NCBI GenBank assembly: GCA_021803035.1
Contig: JAJZME010000075.1
Span: forward strand, 1-64,000
Source: Acidobacteriota bacterium
Lineage (GTDB): Bacteria > Acidobacteriota > Terriglobia > Terriglobales > Acidobacteriaceae
DNA length: 64,000 bases
Reading direction: 5' to 3'
How positions within the stretch are numbered: position 1 is the stretch's first letter; every line of letters starts with the position of its first letter. Below the pieces are notes generated by a model that did no database searches, was not told the DNA's origin, and was given only the letters and a program-made list of their open reading frames with translations. Below, one piece after another: positions 1 to 9,513 of this stretch. A program made the translations under genes and the position numbers.

Positions 1-20
1 GGAGATTGTGAAGTAGAGCG

Positions 21-121
21 GTTCGGAGTTCAAAGTTCGCAGTTCTCAGATGACGCTGCGGCTTGATCGGGCGCCTGGGAAACTGAGGACTGCGAACTGA
101 GAACCAGGAACTGCGAACTGG
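21..121. repeat. Heptad inverted repeat, GTTC class, upstream of rpsJ
   Basis: gttcgga-gttcaaa-gttcgca-gttctca ... aactgag-gactgcg-aactgag-aaccagg-aactgcg-aactgga. Confidence 0.9.
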
Positions 122-131
122 AAGGACGCTC

Positions 132-449
132 ATGGTAGGACAAAGGATTCGCATCCGGTTGAAGGCATACGATTATCGCGTGCTCGACACCTCGACCGGC
201 GAAATTGTGGATACGGCCAAGCGCACCGGGGCAACGGTGGCCGGGCCTATTCCGTTGCCGACGATCAAGAACAAGTACTGCGTGCTGCGTTCGCCGCACG
301 TAGACAAGAAATCGCGCGAACAGTTCGAGATTCGCACGCACAAGCGGTTGATCGACATTTTGGAGCCGACACAACAGACCGTGGATGCGCTGATGAAGCT
401 CGATCTGCCTGCGGGCGTAGACGTGGAAATTAAGGCGTTTGAGAAGTAG
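132..449 (+). CDS. rpsJ: 30S ribosomal protein S10
   Basis: ORF translation typical of S10 ([44 protein letters not shown]); first gene of S10 operon. Confidence 0.98.
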   Translation: MVGQRIRIRLKAYDYRVLDTSTGEIVDTAKRTGATVAGPIPLPTIKNKYCVLRSPHVDKKSREQFEIRTHKRLIDILEPTQQTVDALMKLDLPAGVDVEIKAFEK

Positions 450-574
450 CTTTAGCTTTTAGCCTTCAGCTTCGGCAGGAGCGAGAAGAGTGACGGTGAA
501 GAGATTTTGGAGAAGTGCTGAGCATACGGTCTCTTTCGGCAGCAAAGCATTGAGAGCTGAAGGCTGAAAGCTCG
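448..574. repeat. Heptad inverted repeat, AGCT class, rpsJ-rplC
   Basis: agctttt-agccttc-agcttcg ... agctgaa-ggctgaa-agct. Confidence 0.88.
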
Positions 575-628
575 CAACAATTCCGGCAGTGCGATGTTCA
601 ATGTATCGCATGATGAGGCGAGGAAGAC

Positions 629-1354
629 ATGGCGGTTACAGGAATACTGGGTAAAAAGATTGGCATGACGCAGGTCTTCGATGAGAAGGGTGAGGTGCAC
701 CCGATAACGGTGCTGCAAGCCGGCCCCTGCGTGATTACGCAGCTGAAGACGGCGGCCAAAGACGGCTACGACGCCGCGCAGATCGGGCTGGTTGAGTTCG
801 TGAAGGCCTCGCGCATGACCAAAGCGCAGGCAGGTCATCTGGCCAAGACCGAGGCGCCACCAGTGAAGCTGCTTCGGGAAGTTGACTTCGAATCGGCTAC
901 TGATGGTGGGGTCGAAGTCAAGGCGGGCGACCGAGTGCTGGTGGACATCTTCGCGGGCGCGAAGTTTGTCGACGTGATCGGTACATCTAAAGGCCGCGGG
1001 TTTGCGGGTGTGGTGCGGCGGCACAAGTTCGGAGGCGGTCCCAAGTCGCACGGCCACATGTTCCAAGTGCAGGGATCGATCGGCGCATCCAGCTTTCCGT
1101 CGCGTGTGTTCCCGGGGCAGCGCATGCCCGGCCACTACGGAACGGACCAGGTAACGGTGCGCAACCTTCGCATTCGCGGCATCGACCTGGATGAAAACCT
1201 GCTGATGGTAGAAGGTGCGGTGCCGGGACCCCGCGAAGGTTATGTGTTGATTTCGAAGGCCAAGGCTCCGCCGCGTGAGCGCCGCGGATTCTCCGGGTCG
1301 GGTACGGTCGATCCGCTGAAGGCTTCGAAGAAGGCGCAGGCGAAGAGAAAGTAG
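629..1354 (+). CDS. rplC: 50S ribosomal protein L3
   Basis: GILGKKIGMTQVFDEKGEVHPITVLQAGPC; operon position. Confidence 0.98.
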   Translation: MAVTGILGKKIGMTQVFDEKGEVHPITVLQAGPCVITQLKTAAKDGYDAAQIGLVEFVKASRMTKAQAGHLAKTEAPPVKLLREVDFESATDGGVEVKAGDRVLVDIFAGAKFVDVIGTSKGRGFAGVVRRHKFGGGPKSHGHMFQVQGSIGASSFPSRVFPGQRMPGHYGTDQVTVRNLRIRGIDLDENLLMVEGAVPGPREGYVLISKAKAPPRERRGFSGSGTVDPLKASKKAQAKRK

Positions 1355-1355
1355 A

Positions 1356-1464
1356 TTTTAGCTTTCCGCTCTCAGCCTTCAGCTTGTTTTTTGCGAGAGC
1401 CGAGACGAATGATTTACCAAAGTGGAATGGCTGAAAGCTGGAAGCTGACGGCTGATAGCTGACG
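1356..1464. repeat. Heptad inverted repeat, AGCT class, rplC-rplD
   Basis: agctttc-cgctctc-agccttc-agctt ... gctgaaa-gctggaa-gctgacg-gctgata-gctgacg. Confidence 0.9.
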
Positions 1465-1474
1465 GAAGAAGACG

Positions 1475-2170
1475 ATGGCACAAGTGGATGTTCTGAATCT
1501 GAACGGGGAAACGGTGGGCACGCTCGATCTGGCCGATGCAATCTTTGCGCCGGAGCAGGTGAATGAGGCTCTGCTGTGGGAGGCGGTGAAACACTATCGC
1601 GCCTCGCTGCGCCAGGGCACGCATGCCACCAAAAACCGCAAGCTGGTGGCAGGCTCGGGCAAGAAGCTGTGGAAGCAGAAGGGCACTGGCCGTGCGCGTA
1701 TCGGCTCGGTTCGTTCGCCCGTATGGCGGCACGGTGGCACGGTGCATGGTCCGCAGCCGCGCAGCTACGACTATCCGTTTCCGCGAAAGAAGCTGCTGGG
1801 CGCGTTGCGCGCAGCGTTGGCGGCCAAGCTGGCCGACGGCAAGCTGACCGTGGTCGATTCGCTTGAGATCAAGGATGCCAAGACCAAGCTCTATCGCGCC
1901 GCGCTCGACAAGCTTGGTGCCACACGTACCACCCTGCTGGTGGAGAACGGCAAGACTCTGACGCAGGCGCTGGTCTTGGGTGCGCGCAATTTGGAGGGCG
2001 TGGAACTGGTGCTGAACAACGAGGTGCATCCGTACGATCTGCTGCGGTATGAGCGGGCCATTTTCTCGCGGTCTGCGATCGAGCAGCTCGCCGAGGCGCT
2101 CGAGAAATCTGCATCGAAGCGCAGGGCTGCCGCGGCGGCTAAAGCCGGTGCCCAGACGGAGGTTGCCTGA
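1475..2170 (+). CDS. rplD: 50S ribosomal protein L4
   Basis: KLWKQKGTGRARIGSVRSPVWRHGGTVHGPQPRSYDY; operon position. Confidence 0.98.
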   Translation: MAQVDVLNLNGETVGTLDLADAIFAPEQVNEALLWEAVKHYRASLRQGTHATKNRKLVAGSGKKLWKQKGTGRARIGSVRSPVWRHGGTVHGPQPRSYDYPFPRKKLLGALRAALAAKLADGKLTVVDSLEIKDAKTKLYRAALDKLGATRTTLLVENGKTLTQALVLGARNLEGVELVLNNEVHPYDLLRYERAIFSRSAIEQLAEALEKSASKRRAAAAAKAGAQTEVA

Positions 2171-2463
2171 TGCCGACACTTTACACCGTAATTCGCAAGC
2201 CCATGATTACCGAAAAGGGCTTGGGCGTGAAGGAAACCGAAGCGACGCTGGTATTTGCAGTTGAGCCTACGGCCACCAAGAACGAAGTCAAGGAAGCTGT
2301 TGAGGCGCTTTTCAAGGTGAAGGTGGCTGCGGTTCGCACCGCCAACTTCGCCGGCAAGGAGCGGCGCCGCGGCAAGTATGCGGGCTTCCGGCCTGATTGG
2401 AAGAAGGCTTATGTCCGGCTGAAGGCCGGCGAAAAGCTGCCTGAGTACGTGAGCAATCTGTAA
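2170..2463 (+). CDS. rplW: 50S ribosomal protein L23
   Basis: TVIRKPMITEKG...VRTANFAGKERRRGKYAGFRPDWKKAYVRLK; overlaps rplD stop. Confidence 0.97.
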   Translation: MPTLYTVIRKPMITEKGLGVKETEATLVFAVEPTATKNEVKEAVEALFKVKVAAVRTANFAGKERRRGKYAGFRPDWKKAYVRLKAGEKLPEYVSNL

Positions 2464-2470
2464 AGGACGA

Positions 2471-2548
2471 GTTCATAGTTTGTAGTTCACAGTTCGCAGT
2501 TGCTCCGGAAGCAAAGATCAAGAACTATGAATGAAGAACTCTGAACTG
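2471..2548. repeat. Heptad inverted repeat, GTTC class, rplW-rplB
   Basis: gttcata-gtttgta-gttcaca-gttcgca ... agaacta-tgaatga-agaactc-tgaactg. Confidence 0.9.
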
Positions 2549-2563
2549 TAGGGAAAAAAGACG

Positions 2564-3388
2564 ATGGCGATCAAGACATACAGACCGGCGACATCGACGC
2601 TGCGGTTCCAGACCTCGTTGGTGAACGATGATCTAACGACGGATGAGCCGCACAAGCCGCTATTGACGGTTCGCAAGCGCACGGGCGGTCGGCGCAACTC
2701 GGGAGACCTGACCATCCGCCACCACGGCGGCGGCCATAAGCAGAAGCTGCGCCTCATAGATTTCAAGCGCGAAAAGTTTGGGGTTCCGGGCCGCGTGGCT
2801 ACCATTGAGTATGACCCGAACCGATCGGCGCGCATCGCGCTGGTGCACTACGCCGACGGCGACAAGCGCTATATTCTGCAGCCAGTGGGCCTCAAGGTGG
2901 GCGCGACGGTGACCTCCGGTCCCGAAGCAGACATCCTGATAGGCAACGCCCTGCCGCTTAAAAATATTCCCGCTGGCACCACGGTCCACGCCATTGAGCT
3001 TCGCCCCGGTAAGGGCGCACAGATGGCTCGTTCGGCCGGAACGCAGGCTCAGCTTGTGGCTAAGGAAGGCGGCTATGCGCTGCTCAAGCTGCCCTCCGGC
3101 GAAACGCGCAAGGTGCTGGTCGAGTGCATGGCGACCATCGGGCAGGTGGGCAACACCGATCACGAGAACGTGTCCATCGGCAAGGCTGGACGCAACCGCT
3201 GGAAGGGTATTCGGCCTACCAATCGCGGCGTAACCATGAATCCTGTGGATCACCCGCACGGTGGCGGCGAGGGCAAGACCTCGGGCGGTCGGCATCCGGT
3301 GACGCCGTGGGGCCAGCCGACGCGCGGCTACAAGACGCGCAACAACAAGCGGACAGACGCGTTCATCGTCAGTCGCAGGGCGAAGTAG
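2564..3388 (+). CDS. rplB: 50S ribosomal protein L2
   Basis: [17 protein letters not shown]...[34 protein letters not shown]. Confidence 0.99.
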   Translation: MAIKTYRPATSTLRFQTSLVNDDLTTDEPHKPLLTVRKRTGGRRNSGDLTIRHHGGGHKQKLRLIDFKREKFGVPGRVATIEYDPNRSARIALVHYADGDKRYILQPVGLKVGATVTSGPEADILIGNALPLKNIPAGTTVHAIELRPGKGAQMARSAGTQAQLVAKEGGYALLKLPSGETRKVLVECMATIGQVGNTDHENVSIGKAGRNRWKGIRPTNRGVTMNPVDHPHGGGEGKTSGGRHPVTPWGQPTRGYKTRNNKRTDAFIVSRRAK

Positions 3389-3394
3389 AAAGAC

Positions 3395-3506
3395 AGCTTT
3401 AGCTACTAGCTTCTAGCTACTAGCTCAAAGCGGCACAGGAAAAATCAAGGCGCTGGCCGGCAGATGGTTTGAAGTATCAAGGCTAGGAGCTAGAAGCTAG
3501 GAGCTG
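3395..3506. repeat. Heptad inverted repeat, AGCT class, rplB-rpsS
   Basis: agctact-agcttct-agctact-agctcaa ... gctagga-gctagaa-gctagga-gct. Confidence 0.92.
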
Positions 3507-3511
3507 TTCTT

Positions 3512-3808
3512 ATGGGACGTTCGACAAAGAAAGGCCCGTTTGTAGATGCGCACCTGAACGTAAAGATCGAGGTGCTCAACCGGGCCAACGACAAGAAGGT
3601 GGTCAAGACATGGTCGCGGCGCTCGACCATCTTTCCCGAGTTTGTGGGCCACACCATCGCCGTGCACAACGGCAAAAAGTTTGTGCCGGTATATGTGACC
3701 GAAAATATGGTAGGGCACAAGCTGGGCGAGTTTGCGCCGACACGAATTTTCAAGGGGCATACCGGCGGCGCCAAGACCTCCGCCGAAGCGGCGGCAAAGG
3801 CGAAGTGA
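3512..3808 (+). CDS. rpsS: 30S ribosomal protein S19
   Basis: [23 protein letters not shown]...[44 protein letters not shown]. Confidence 0.98.
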   Translation: MGRSTKKGPFVDAHLNVKIEVLNRANDKKVVKTWSRRSTIFPEFVGHTIAVHNGKKFVPVYVTENMVGHKLGEFAPTRIFKGHTGGAKTSAEAAAKAK

Positions 3809-3814
3809 AAAGAC

Positions 3815-3910
3815 AGCTATTCGCTTTTGGCTCTTAACCCTTGGCTCGATCGCGAGTCATAGGAAGTCGAAACTGAGAAGGGAAGAGCTAAAGGCTAACA
3901 GCTAAAAGCT
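3815..3910. repeat. Heptad inverted repeat, AGCT class, rpsS-rplV
   Basis: agctatt-cgctttt-ggctctt-aaccctt-ggctcg ... agagcta-aaggcta-acagcta-aaagctt. Confidence 0.85.
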
Positions 3911-3932
3911 TGTGATCAGGGAAGGCAAAGCA

Positions 3933-4379
3933 ATGGCAGTCGAGACAAGAGAATTCCGGGCTGAGGCCAGGTTTCAGCGCGTATCGCCGCAGAAAGCGCG
4001 GCTGGTGCTGGATCTGATCAAGGGCCGGGGGGTTCAGGAAGCGCTGGAAACGGCGGCCTTCACCAAGAAGCGCATCGCTCCGGTGATTCATAAGCTGCTG
4101 ACTTCGGCGGTGGACAACGCCAAGTACGTGGCCAGTGAAGAGGGCTTTGACCTGGACGTGGACAACCTTTACGTCAAACAGGCGCTGGCCAACGACGGAC
4201 CGCGCATGAAGCGCATTCGCCCGGCTCCCATGGGCCGTGCGTACCGCTATCAGCGCCGGCTTACCCATATTGTGCTGTCGGTAGCCGAGCGCGAAGCGGG
4301 CGACGGCCTTGTGATGAAGGTGGAAGATCCCTCTGAGGAGCCCAAGGCAACCAAGAAGAAGGCCGGCAAGAAGGCCTGA
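3933..4379 (+). CDS. rplV: 50S ribosomal protein L22
   Basis: FRAEARFQRVSPQKARLVLDLIKG...RPAPMGRAYRYQRRLTHIVLSV; start chosen at MAVETREF (ORF opens at 3912). Confidence 0.97.
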   Translation: MAVETREFRAEARFQRVSPQKARLVLDLIKGRGVQEALETAAFTKKRIAPVIHKLLTSAVDNAKYVASEEGFDLDVDNLYVKQALANDGPRMKRIRPAPMGRAYRYQRRLTHIVLSVAEREAGDGLVMKVEDPSEEPKATKKKAGKKA

Positions 4380-4400
4380 GAAGGAATTGAGGAAAGAGAT

Positions 4401-5075
4401 ATGGGACAGAAGGTCCATCCTTACGGATTCCGGCTGGGAGTGAATAAGCCGTGGCGCTCGCGCTGGTTCTCGGAGCGCGACTACGACAAGCTTCTGGTCG
4501 AGGACGTGAAGCTCAAGTCCGAACTGCGCGAGAAGCTCAAGGCGGCGGGCGTCAGCTCGGTGGAGATCGAGCGCCCCGGCAACAAGCTGCGCTTTCTGAT
4601 CCGCACCGCGCGGCCCGGCATCGTGATCGGCCGCAAGGGGGCGGAGATCGAGAAGCTCAAGACCGAGCTGGGCAAGCGCACCAACCGCGACGTGTTCATC
4701 GACATCATCGAGGTGAACAAGCCAGAACTGGATGCGCAGCTGGTCTCGGAGAACATTGCGCTGCAGCTTGAAAAGCGCGTCAGCTTCCGCCGCGCCATGC
4801 GCAAGAGTGTGGACTCGGCCAAGCGCTTTGGCTGCAAGGGAATCAAGGTGCGTGTATCTGGCCGGTTGAACGGCAATGAAATCGCGCGTTCAGAATGGTA
4901 TCTTGATGGACAACTGCCGCTGCATACGCTACGCGCGGACATTGACTATGGCTTCTCCGAGGCGCACACAACCTACGGCGTGATCGGGGTGAAGACGTGG
5001 ATCTACCGCGGCGATATCTACGAGCAGAAGCGCCGCAGGACGCAGCAGACGCCAATCGGCACGGGTGTGTTTTAA
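4401..5075 (+). CDS. rpsC: 30S ribosomal protein S3
   Basis: [28 protein letters not shown]...KH-domain [14 protein letters not shown]. Confidence 0.98.
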   Translation: MGQKVHPYGFRLGVNKPWRSRWFSERDYDKLLVEDVKLKSELREKLKAAGVSSVEIERPGNKLRFLIRTARPGIVIGRKGAEIEKLKTELGKRTNRDVFIDIIEVNKPELDAQLVSENIALQLEKRVSFRRAMRKSVDSAKRFGCKGIKVRVSGRLNGNEIARSEWYLDGQLPLHTLRADIDYGFSEAHTTYGVIGVKTWIYRGDIYEQKRRRTQQTPIGTGVF

Positions 5076-5077
5076 AA

Positions 5078-5184
5078 GCAGCTTCCATCTGCCGGCTTCT
5101 AGCTTCTAGCTGGTTTTGCTGGCGGGTGCGGCTGCAATACGAAGGATCGAAGCTAGGAGCTAATAGCTAGAAGCTAGTAGCTGC
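5078..5184. repeat. Heptad inverted repeat, AGCT class, rpsC-rplP
   Basis: agcttcc-atctgcc-ggcttct-agcttct-agctgg ... agctagg-agctaat-agctaga-agctagt-agctgcc. Confidence 0.92.
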
Positions 5185-5206
5185 CTTTGAGGTTTTCGTT
5201 ATGTTA

Positions 5207-5638
5207 ATGCCAAAGAAGGTGAAGTTCCGCAAGCAGCAGAAGGGCAAGCGCCGCGGCAAGGCGTGGCGAGGCTCGTCGCTGTCATTCGGAGAGTACGGGC
5301 TGAAGGTGCTGGAGTGCGGCTATATCACCGACCGGCAGATCGAGGCAAGCCGTATTGCGATGACCCGCTTCATCAAGCGCGGCGGAAAGATCTGGTTGCG
5401 GCTGTTCCCGGACAAGCCGATCACCAAGAAGCCGGCCGAAGTTCGTATGGGCTCCGGCAAGGGGCCGCTCGATCACTGGGTTGCGGTGGTGCGGCCAGGT
5501 AAGATCCTCTTCGAGATGGAAGGCGTGTCCGCGCAGGTGGCCGAGGAGGCGATGCGGTTGGCTTCGCACAAGCTGCCGCTCAAGACCAAGTTCGTGCAGC
5601 GCGCCGGATCGGAAAAGATAGAGGCGGCGGTCAAGTAG
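5207..5638 (+). CDS. rplP: 50S ribosomal protein L16
   Basis: [22 protein letters not shown]...[24 protein letters not shown] (ORF opens at 5201). Confidence 0.98.
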   Translation: MPKKVKFRKQQKGKRRGKAWRGSSLSFGEYGLKVLECGYITDRQIEASRIAMTRFIKRGGKIWLRLFPDKPITKKPAEVRMGSGKGPLDHWVAVVRPGKILFEMEGVSAQVAEEAMRLASHKLPLKTKFVQRAGSEKIEAAVK

Positions 5639-5708
5639 CAGTCTGCCTTGATGTGCGTGGAGTCCGGCCCTTTTTTAGATGCGTGCCGGGCGCTGGAGAA
5701 AAATAGAA

Positions 5709-5963
5709 ATGGAACTGGCAAAGATTCGTAACTTGAGCGACGCGGAACTGGCGCACCAGGAACGGGTGACGGCAGAGCAGCTCTTCCGGCTTCGCTTTCA
5801 GGTCGCGCTGGGGCAGAACGACGGCGTGAAAAAGATCCGGCTGTTGCGCAAGGAGATTGCGCAGATCAAGACAGTGGCCCGCGAGCGCGAACTGCGCATT
5901 CGCGGCGCGTCGAAGGATCTGACGCCGGCAACTGCGGTCACGAAGAAGAAGGGAGCGCGCTAA
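5709..5963 (+). CDS. rpmC: 50S ribosomal protein L29
   Basis: MELAKIRNLSDAELAHQERVTAEQLFRLRFQVALGQ...; operon position (ORF opens at 5679). Confidence 0.94.
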   Translation: MELAKIRNLSDAELAHQERVTAEQLFRLRFQVALGQNDGVKKIRLLRKEIAQIKTVARERELRIRGASKDLTPATAVTKKKGAR

Positions 5964-6305
5964 ATGGCGGCGACGATCGAATCCACGCAGGCGGCAGCAA
6001 AGGTCACGCGGCGCAATGAGAAGGTGGGTCATGTGATCTCGACCAAGATGCAGAAGACCATCGTGGTCGCGGTTGAGATGCGCAAGGCGCATCCCAAATA
6101 CAAGCGCATTGTGCGCACAACCAAGAAATTTTATGCGCACGACGAGCAGAACTCGGCGCGTCTGGGCGATATGGTGCGCATCCGTGAGACGCGCCCTTTG
6201 AGCAAGCTCAAGCGCTGGTCGCTTGAAGAGATTGTGCGGCGATCGTCGCTGGCGCAGATTGAAGATGCCTCGCTTCCAGGCGAAACCGAGATGGAAAAGA
6301 ACTAA
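5964..6305 (+). CDS. rpsQ: 30S ribosomal protein S17
   Basis: [64 protein letters not shown]. Confidence 0.97.
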   Translation: MAATIESTQAAAKVTRRNEKVGHVISTKMQKTIVVAVEMRKAHPKYKRIVRTTKKFYAHDEQNSARLGDMVRIRETRPLSKLKRWSLEEIVRRSSLAQIEDASLPGETEMEKN

Positions 6306-6329
6306 AGCCAGCGGAGAGGAGAACAAGTC

Positions 6330-6701
6330 ATGGCTGTGCAAATGCGTACCATGCTCGCGGTGGCCGACAACTCCGGCGCGCGCAAGCTGCAAGTGATCCT
6401 GCCCTTGGGTGGCAGTCTGGGCCTAAAGGCTGGTCTGGGCGACGTGGTGACCGCGGCTGTCAAGGAAGCGTCGCCGGACGGCACGGTGAAGAAGGGCAAG
6501 GTCGTCAAGGCGGTTATTGTGCGCACGCGCAAGGAGCACCGTCGCCGCGACGGCACTTATATCCGCTTCGATGAGAACGCGGCCGTTGTGATCGACGAGC
6601 AGCATGAGCCGGTGGGTACGCGTGTGTTCGGCCCTGTGGCGCGCGAACTGCGTGAGAAGAAGTTTTTGAAGATCGTTTCGCTGGCGCCGGAAGTGGTATA
6701 A
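6330..6701 (+). CDS. rplN: 50S ribosomal protein L14
   Basis: [23 protein letters not shown]...[26 protein letters not shown]. Confidence 0.98.
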   Translation: MAVQMRTMLAVADNSGARKLQVILPLGGSLGLKAGLGDVVTAAVKEASPDGTVKKGKVVKAVIVRTRKEHRRRDGTYIRFDENAAVVIDEQHEPVGTRVFGPVARELREKKFLKIVSLAPEVV

Positions 6702-6703
6702 AG

Positions 6704-6801
6704 GCAGCTTTTAGCTATGAGCTTTCAGCCTGGGGCTGGTTGTGTTACGGCAAAGGCTTGCTTGGCGACGAGAAGAACTGAAAGCTGAAGGCTGAAAGCT
6801 T
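6704..6801. repeat. Heptad inverted repeat, AGCT class, rplN-rplX
   Basis: agctttt-agctatg-agctttc-agcctgg ... actgaaa-gctgaag-gctgaaa-gct. Confidence 0.9.
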
Positions 6802-6812
6802 TGGAGAGACAA

Positions 6813-7139
6813 ATGCGGAGTTTACTGATTCATCGCAATGATACGGTCAAGGTCCTCACGGGCTCGGACCGCGGCAAGACGGGCCGCGTGCTGCGCGTTT
6901 TCCCCGACAACAGCACGCTGCTTGTGGAGCACGTGCGCGTAGTCAAGAAGACGGTGTCGAGCAAAACCGGCCAGCGGACCAAGGGCGGCATTGCAGAACA
7001 GGAGTCGCCCATTCACATCTCGAATGTCGTGCTCGTCTGTCCCGTTTGCGGTCCGGCGGCCGTGGGACGTAAGCGCGAAGGCGATATGCGCGTGCGGGTA
7101 TGCAAGAACTGCGGGGAGACGCTGGCAACGAAGAAGTAG
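6813..7139 (+). CDS. rplX: 50S ribosomal protein L24
   Basis: HRNDTVKVLTGSDRGKTGRVLRVFPDNSTLLVEHVRVVKK...CPVCG (ORF opens at 6801). Confidence 0.96.
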   Translation: MRSLLIHRNDTVKVLTGSDRGKTGRVLRVFPDNSTLLVEHVRVVKKTVSSKTGQRTKGGIAEQESPIHISNVVLVCPVCGPAAVGRKREGDMRVRVCKNCGETLATKK

Positions 7140-7145
7140 CAGAGG

Positions 7146-7233
7146 CAGCTTCTAGCCGTTAGCTCCTAGCTTTCAGCCTGTTGGTCGAGGATAAGGGTGA
7201 CGGTAGGAGCTAGGAAAGAGATAGAAGCAAGGC
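7146..7233. repeat. Heptad inverted repeat, AGCT class, rplX-rplE (right arm degenerate)
   Basis: agcttct-agccgtt-agctcct-agctttc-agcctgt ... aggagct-aggaaag-agatag-aagcaag. Confidence 0.8.
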
Positions 7234-7315
7234 TGTACCTAAGATTTCCTTCCGCAACGGTAAACGGTCGCCACGGCGACCACTCCGGGCGCCGGAAGAA
7301 AGAGAGAAGTGAACG

Positions 7316-7864
7316 ATGGCAGCAAGGTTGAAAGAGAAATATCACAAGGAGATCAAGCAGGCGCTCCAGAAGGAACTGGGGCTTGAGAACCCGATGGCGG
7401 TGCCAAAGCTTGAGAAGATTGTGCTCAATATGGGATTGGGCGAAGCAACACAGAATAACAAGCTGCTTGATCCCTTGGTAGCCGATCTGACGGCGATCGC
7501 CGGTCAGAAGCCGGTAACCACCCGGGCCAAGAAGTCGATCGCGGCTTTCAAGGTGCGCGCTGGCATGCCCATCGGAGCCATGGTTACGTTGCGCTCCGAC
7601 AAAGCGTATGAGTTTCTCGACCGGCTGATTTCGACCGCGCTGCCCAGGGTGCGCGACTTTCGCGGAGTTTCAACCAAGAGCTTCGACGGGCGCGGCAATT
7701 ACACGCTCGGCTTGCGCGACCAGTTGATCTTTCCCGAGATCGACTACGCCAAGGTGGAAAAACTGAAGGGTATGAACATCACGATTGTGACCACGGCCAA
7801 GGACGACAATCAGGCGCGCGCATTACTGCGCCATTTCGGGATGCCGTTCCGGCAGGGGGCGTAA
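7316..7864 (+). CDS. rplE: 50S ribosomal protein L5
   Basis: [41 protein letters not shown]...[21 protein letters not shown]. Confidence 0.98.
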   Translation: MAARLKEKYHKEIKQALQKELGLENPMAVPKLEKIVLNMGLGEATQNNKLLDPLVADLTAIAGQKPVTTRAKKSIAAFKVRAGMPIGAMVTLRSDKAYEFLDRLISTALPRVRDFRGVSTKSFDGRGNYTLGLRDQLIFPEIDYAKVEKLKGMNITIVTTAKDDNQARALLRHFGMPFRQGA

Positions 7865-7869
7865 GAGCA

Positions 7870-7950
7870 GTCCGTAGTTCACGGTTTGCAGTTCACAGCC
7901 GGAGCCGGCAACGAGGCAACTGAGAACTATGAACTGAGAATTGTGGACTA
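7870..7950. repeat. Heptad inverted repeat, GTTC class, rplE-rpsN
   Basis: gtccgta-gttcacg-gtttgca-gttcaca ... aactgag-aactatg-aactgag-aattgtg. Confidence 0.88.
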
Positions 7951-7961
7951 TTGAGGGATTT

Positions 7962-8147
7962 ATGTCGACCACTGCAAAAGAAGTGAAGGACGCGCGGAAG
8001 CCGAAGTTCAGCAGCCGCAAGCACAATCGCTGTAAGCTCTGCGGGCGGCCGCGGGGTTATCTGCGCAAGTTTGGCATTTGCCGGTTGTGTTTCCGGAGCT
8101 TGGCCCTTAAGGGCGAGATTCCGGGCGTGAATAAGTCGAGCTGGTAG
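7962..8147 (+). CDS. rpsN: 30S ribosomal protein S14, zinc-binding (CxxC...CxxC) type
   Basis: [41 protein letters not shown] (ORF opens at 7941). Confidence 0.97.
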   Translation: MSTTAKEVKDARKPKFSSRKHNRCKLCGRPRGYLRKFGICRLCFRSLALKGEIPGVNKSSW

Positions 8148-8152
8148 AAAGG

Positions 8153-8252
8153 CAGCTTTCAGCCTTCAGCTCTTATCTTTCAGTCCTTGCGCGCGCAGTT
8201 GTTGGCTGCGTCTGAAACAAAACAAGCTGAAAGCTAGCGTCTGAAAGCTGGA
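8153..8252. repeat. Heptad inverted repeat, AGCT class, rpsN-rpsH
   Basis: agctttc-agccttc-agctctt-atctttc-agtcctt ... agctgaa-agctagc-gtctgaa-agctgga. Confidence 0.88.
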
Positions 8253-8309
8253 ACAAGCATTCCCGCAGGTTCTCGCCGTGGTGAGCGAACGGGGAATGAA
8301 GGAGAAGGA

Positions 8310-8705
8310 ATGAGTCTGACCGACCCAGTAGCAGATTTTCTGGCGCGCATCCGGAATGCCATCCGGGCTCGCCATCAGAAGCTGGATGTTCCGGCATCGA
8401 AGCTGAAAACCGAGATAGCCCGCATTCTCAAGGAAGAGGGCTACATCTCGAACTACAAGACCCAGGAAGAGAATGGAAAGCAGATTCTGCGCGTGTATCT
8501 GAAGTATGGCGGCGCTGAATCTGCTATTCGCGACCTGACGCGCGTCTCACGCCCAGGCTGCCGCGTTTACGTAGGCCGCAATGAGATCAAGCGTGTCCAG
8601 GGTGGTCTTGGCATCTCGATTCTCACTACGCCGAAAGGCGTGATGACCGGCCGTCAGGCGCGCCGCGAAGGCGTGGGCGGCGAGCTGTTGTGTGAAGTGT
8701 GGTAG
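8310..8705 (+). CDS. rpsH: 30S ribosomal protein S8
   Basis: MSLTDPVADFLARIRNAIRARHQKLDVPASKLKTEIARILKEEGYI. Confidence 0.98.
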   Translation: MSLTDPVADFLARIRNAIRARHQKLDVPASKLKTEIARILKEEGYISNYKTQEENGKQILRVYLKYGGAESAIRDLTRVSRPGCRVYVGRNEIKRVQGGLGISILTTPKGVMTGRQARREGVGGELLCEVW

Positions 8706-8707
8706 TG

Positions 8708-8779
8708 ACAGTTCGTAGTTCACAGTTTCTCCTAAGCCAGCCGATTGAACTGAGAACTATAAACCAAGAACTTCGAAGT
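8708..8779. repeat. Heptad inverted repeat, GTTC class, rpsH-rplF
   Basis: gttcgta-gttcaca-gtttctc ... gaactga-gaactat-aaaccaa-gaacttc. Confidence 0.87.
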
Positions 8780-8851
8780 GGTTTTTGGGGGCTGCAGTGG
8801 AACGAAGGGCGATCAAGCTCAATCGGGACTCGCAAGCCATAAGGATTTGCA

Positions 8852-9391
8852 ATGTCGCGCATTGGTAACAAGCCGATCCCGCTGCCTGCGGGTGTTAAGT
8901 ACAAGGTTGATGGCAACACGGTCCTCGTGGAAGGACCCAAGGGCAAGGTTTCGGCGTTGGTCGCCGAAGGAATTTCGCTGGAGACCGCCGGCGGAGAGTT
9001 GCTGGTGAAGCGCGACTCCGACAGGCGCGCCGCATTGCATGGGCTGACCCGCGCGCTGGTCTTCAATGCCGTTCATGGCGTTACTAAAGGTTGGACGCGT
9101 GAGCTCGATATCGTAGGCATTGGTTACCGCGCGGAGATGAAGGGCAAGGGCACGGTGGTGTTCACGCTGGGCTATTCGCACCCCATTGAGTTTCCGCTGC
9201 CCAGCGGTATTGAGGTGGCCATCGATCCCAAGCAGACCCACCTGACGATCAGCGGCATCGACCGCCAGAAGGTCGGGCAAGTCGCGGCTGACATGCGTTC
9301 GTTGCGTTCGCCTGACCCATACAAGAACAAAGGCGTGCGCTACAGCAACGAGAAGCTGAAGAAGAAGGCCGGCAAGACAGGAGCGAAGTAA
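8852..9391 (+). CDS. rplF: 50S ribosomal protein L6
   Basis: [32 protein letters not shown]...[26 protein letters not shown]. Confidence 0.98.
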   Translation: MSRIGNKPIPLPAGVKYKVDGNTVLVEGPKGKVSALVAEGISLETAGGELLVKRDSDRRAALHGLTRALVFNAVHGVTKGWTRELDIVGIGYRAEMKGKGTVVFTLGYSHPIEFPLPSGIEVAIDPKQTHLTISGIDRQKVGQVAADMRSLRSPDPYKNKGVRYSNEKLKKKAGKTGAK

Positions 9392-9396
9392 GAAAG

Positions 9397-9508
9397 GCAG
9401 CTTCTAGCCGCTAGCTTCTAGCCTTCAGCTCTTTAAGAGAAATGGGAGGGCGGCGTTGAATCGGAACAGGCTAGGAGCTAGCAGCTAGAAGCTAGGAGCT
9501 AGGAGCTA
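9397..9508. repeat. Heptad inverted repeat, AGCT class, rplF-rplR
   Basis: agcttct-agccgct-agcttct-agccttc-agctctt ... gctagga-gctagca-gctagaa-gctagga-gctagga-gct. Confidence 0.93.
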
Positions 9509-9513
9509 AGGTA

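Noticed and set aside
448-574. Heptad hairpins as ordinary Rho-independent terminators
   Set aside because: They lie between co-directional essential genes, have long loops and no T tracts.
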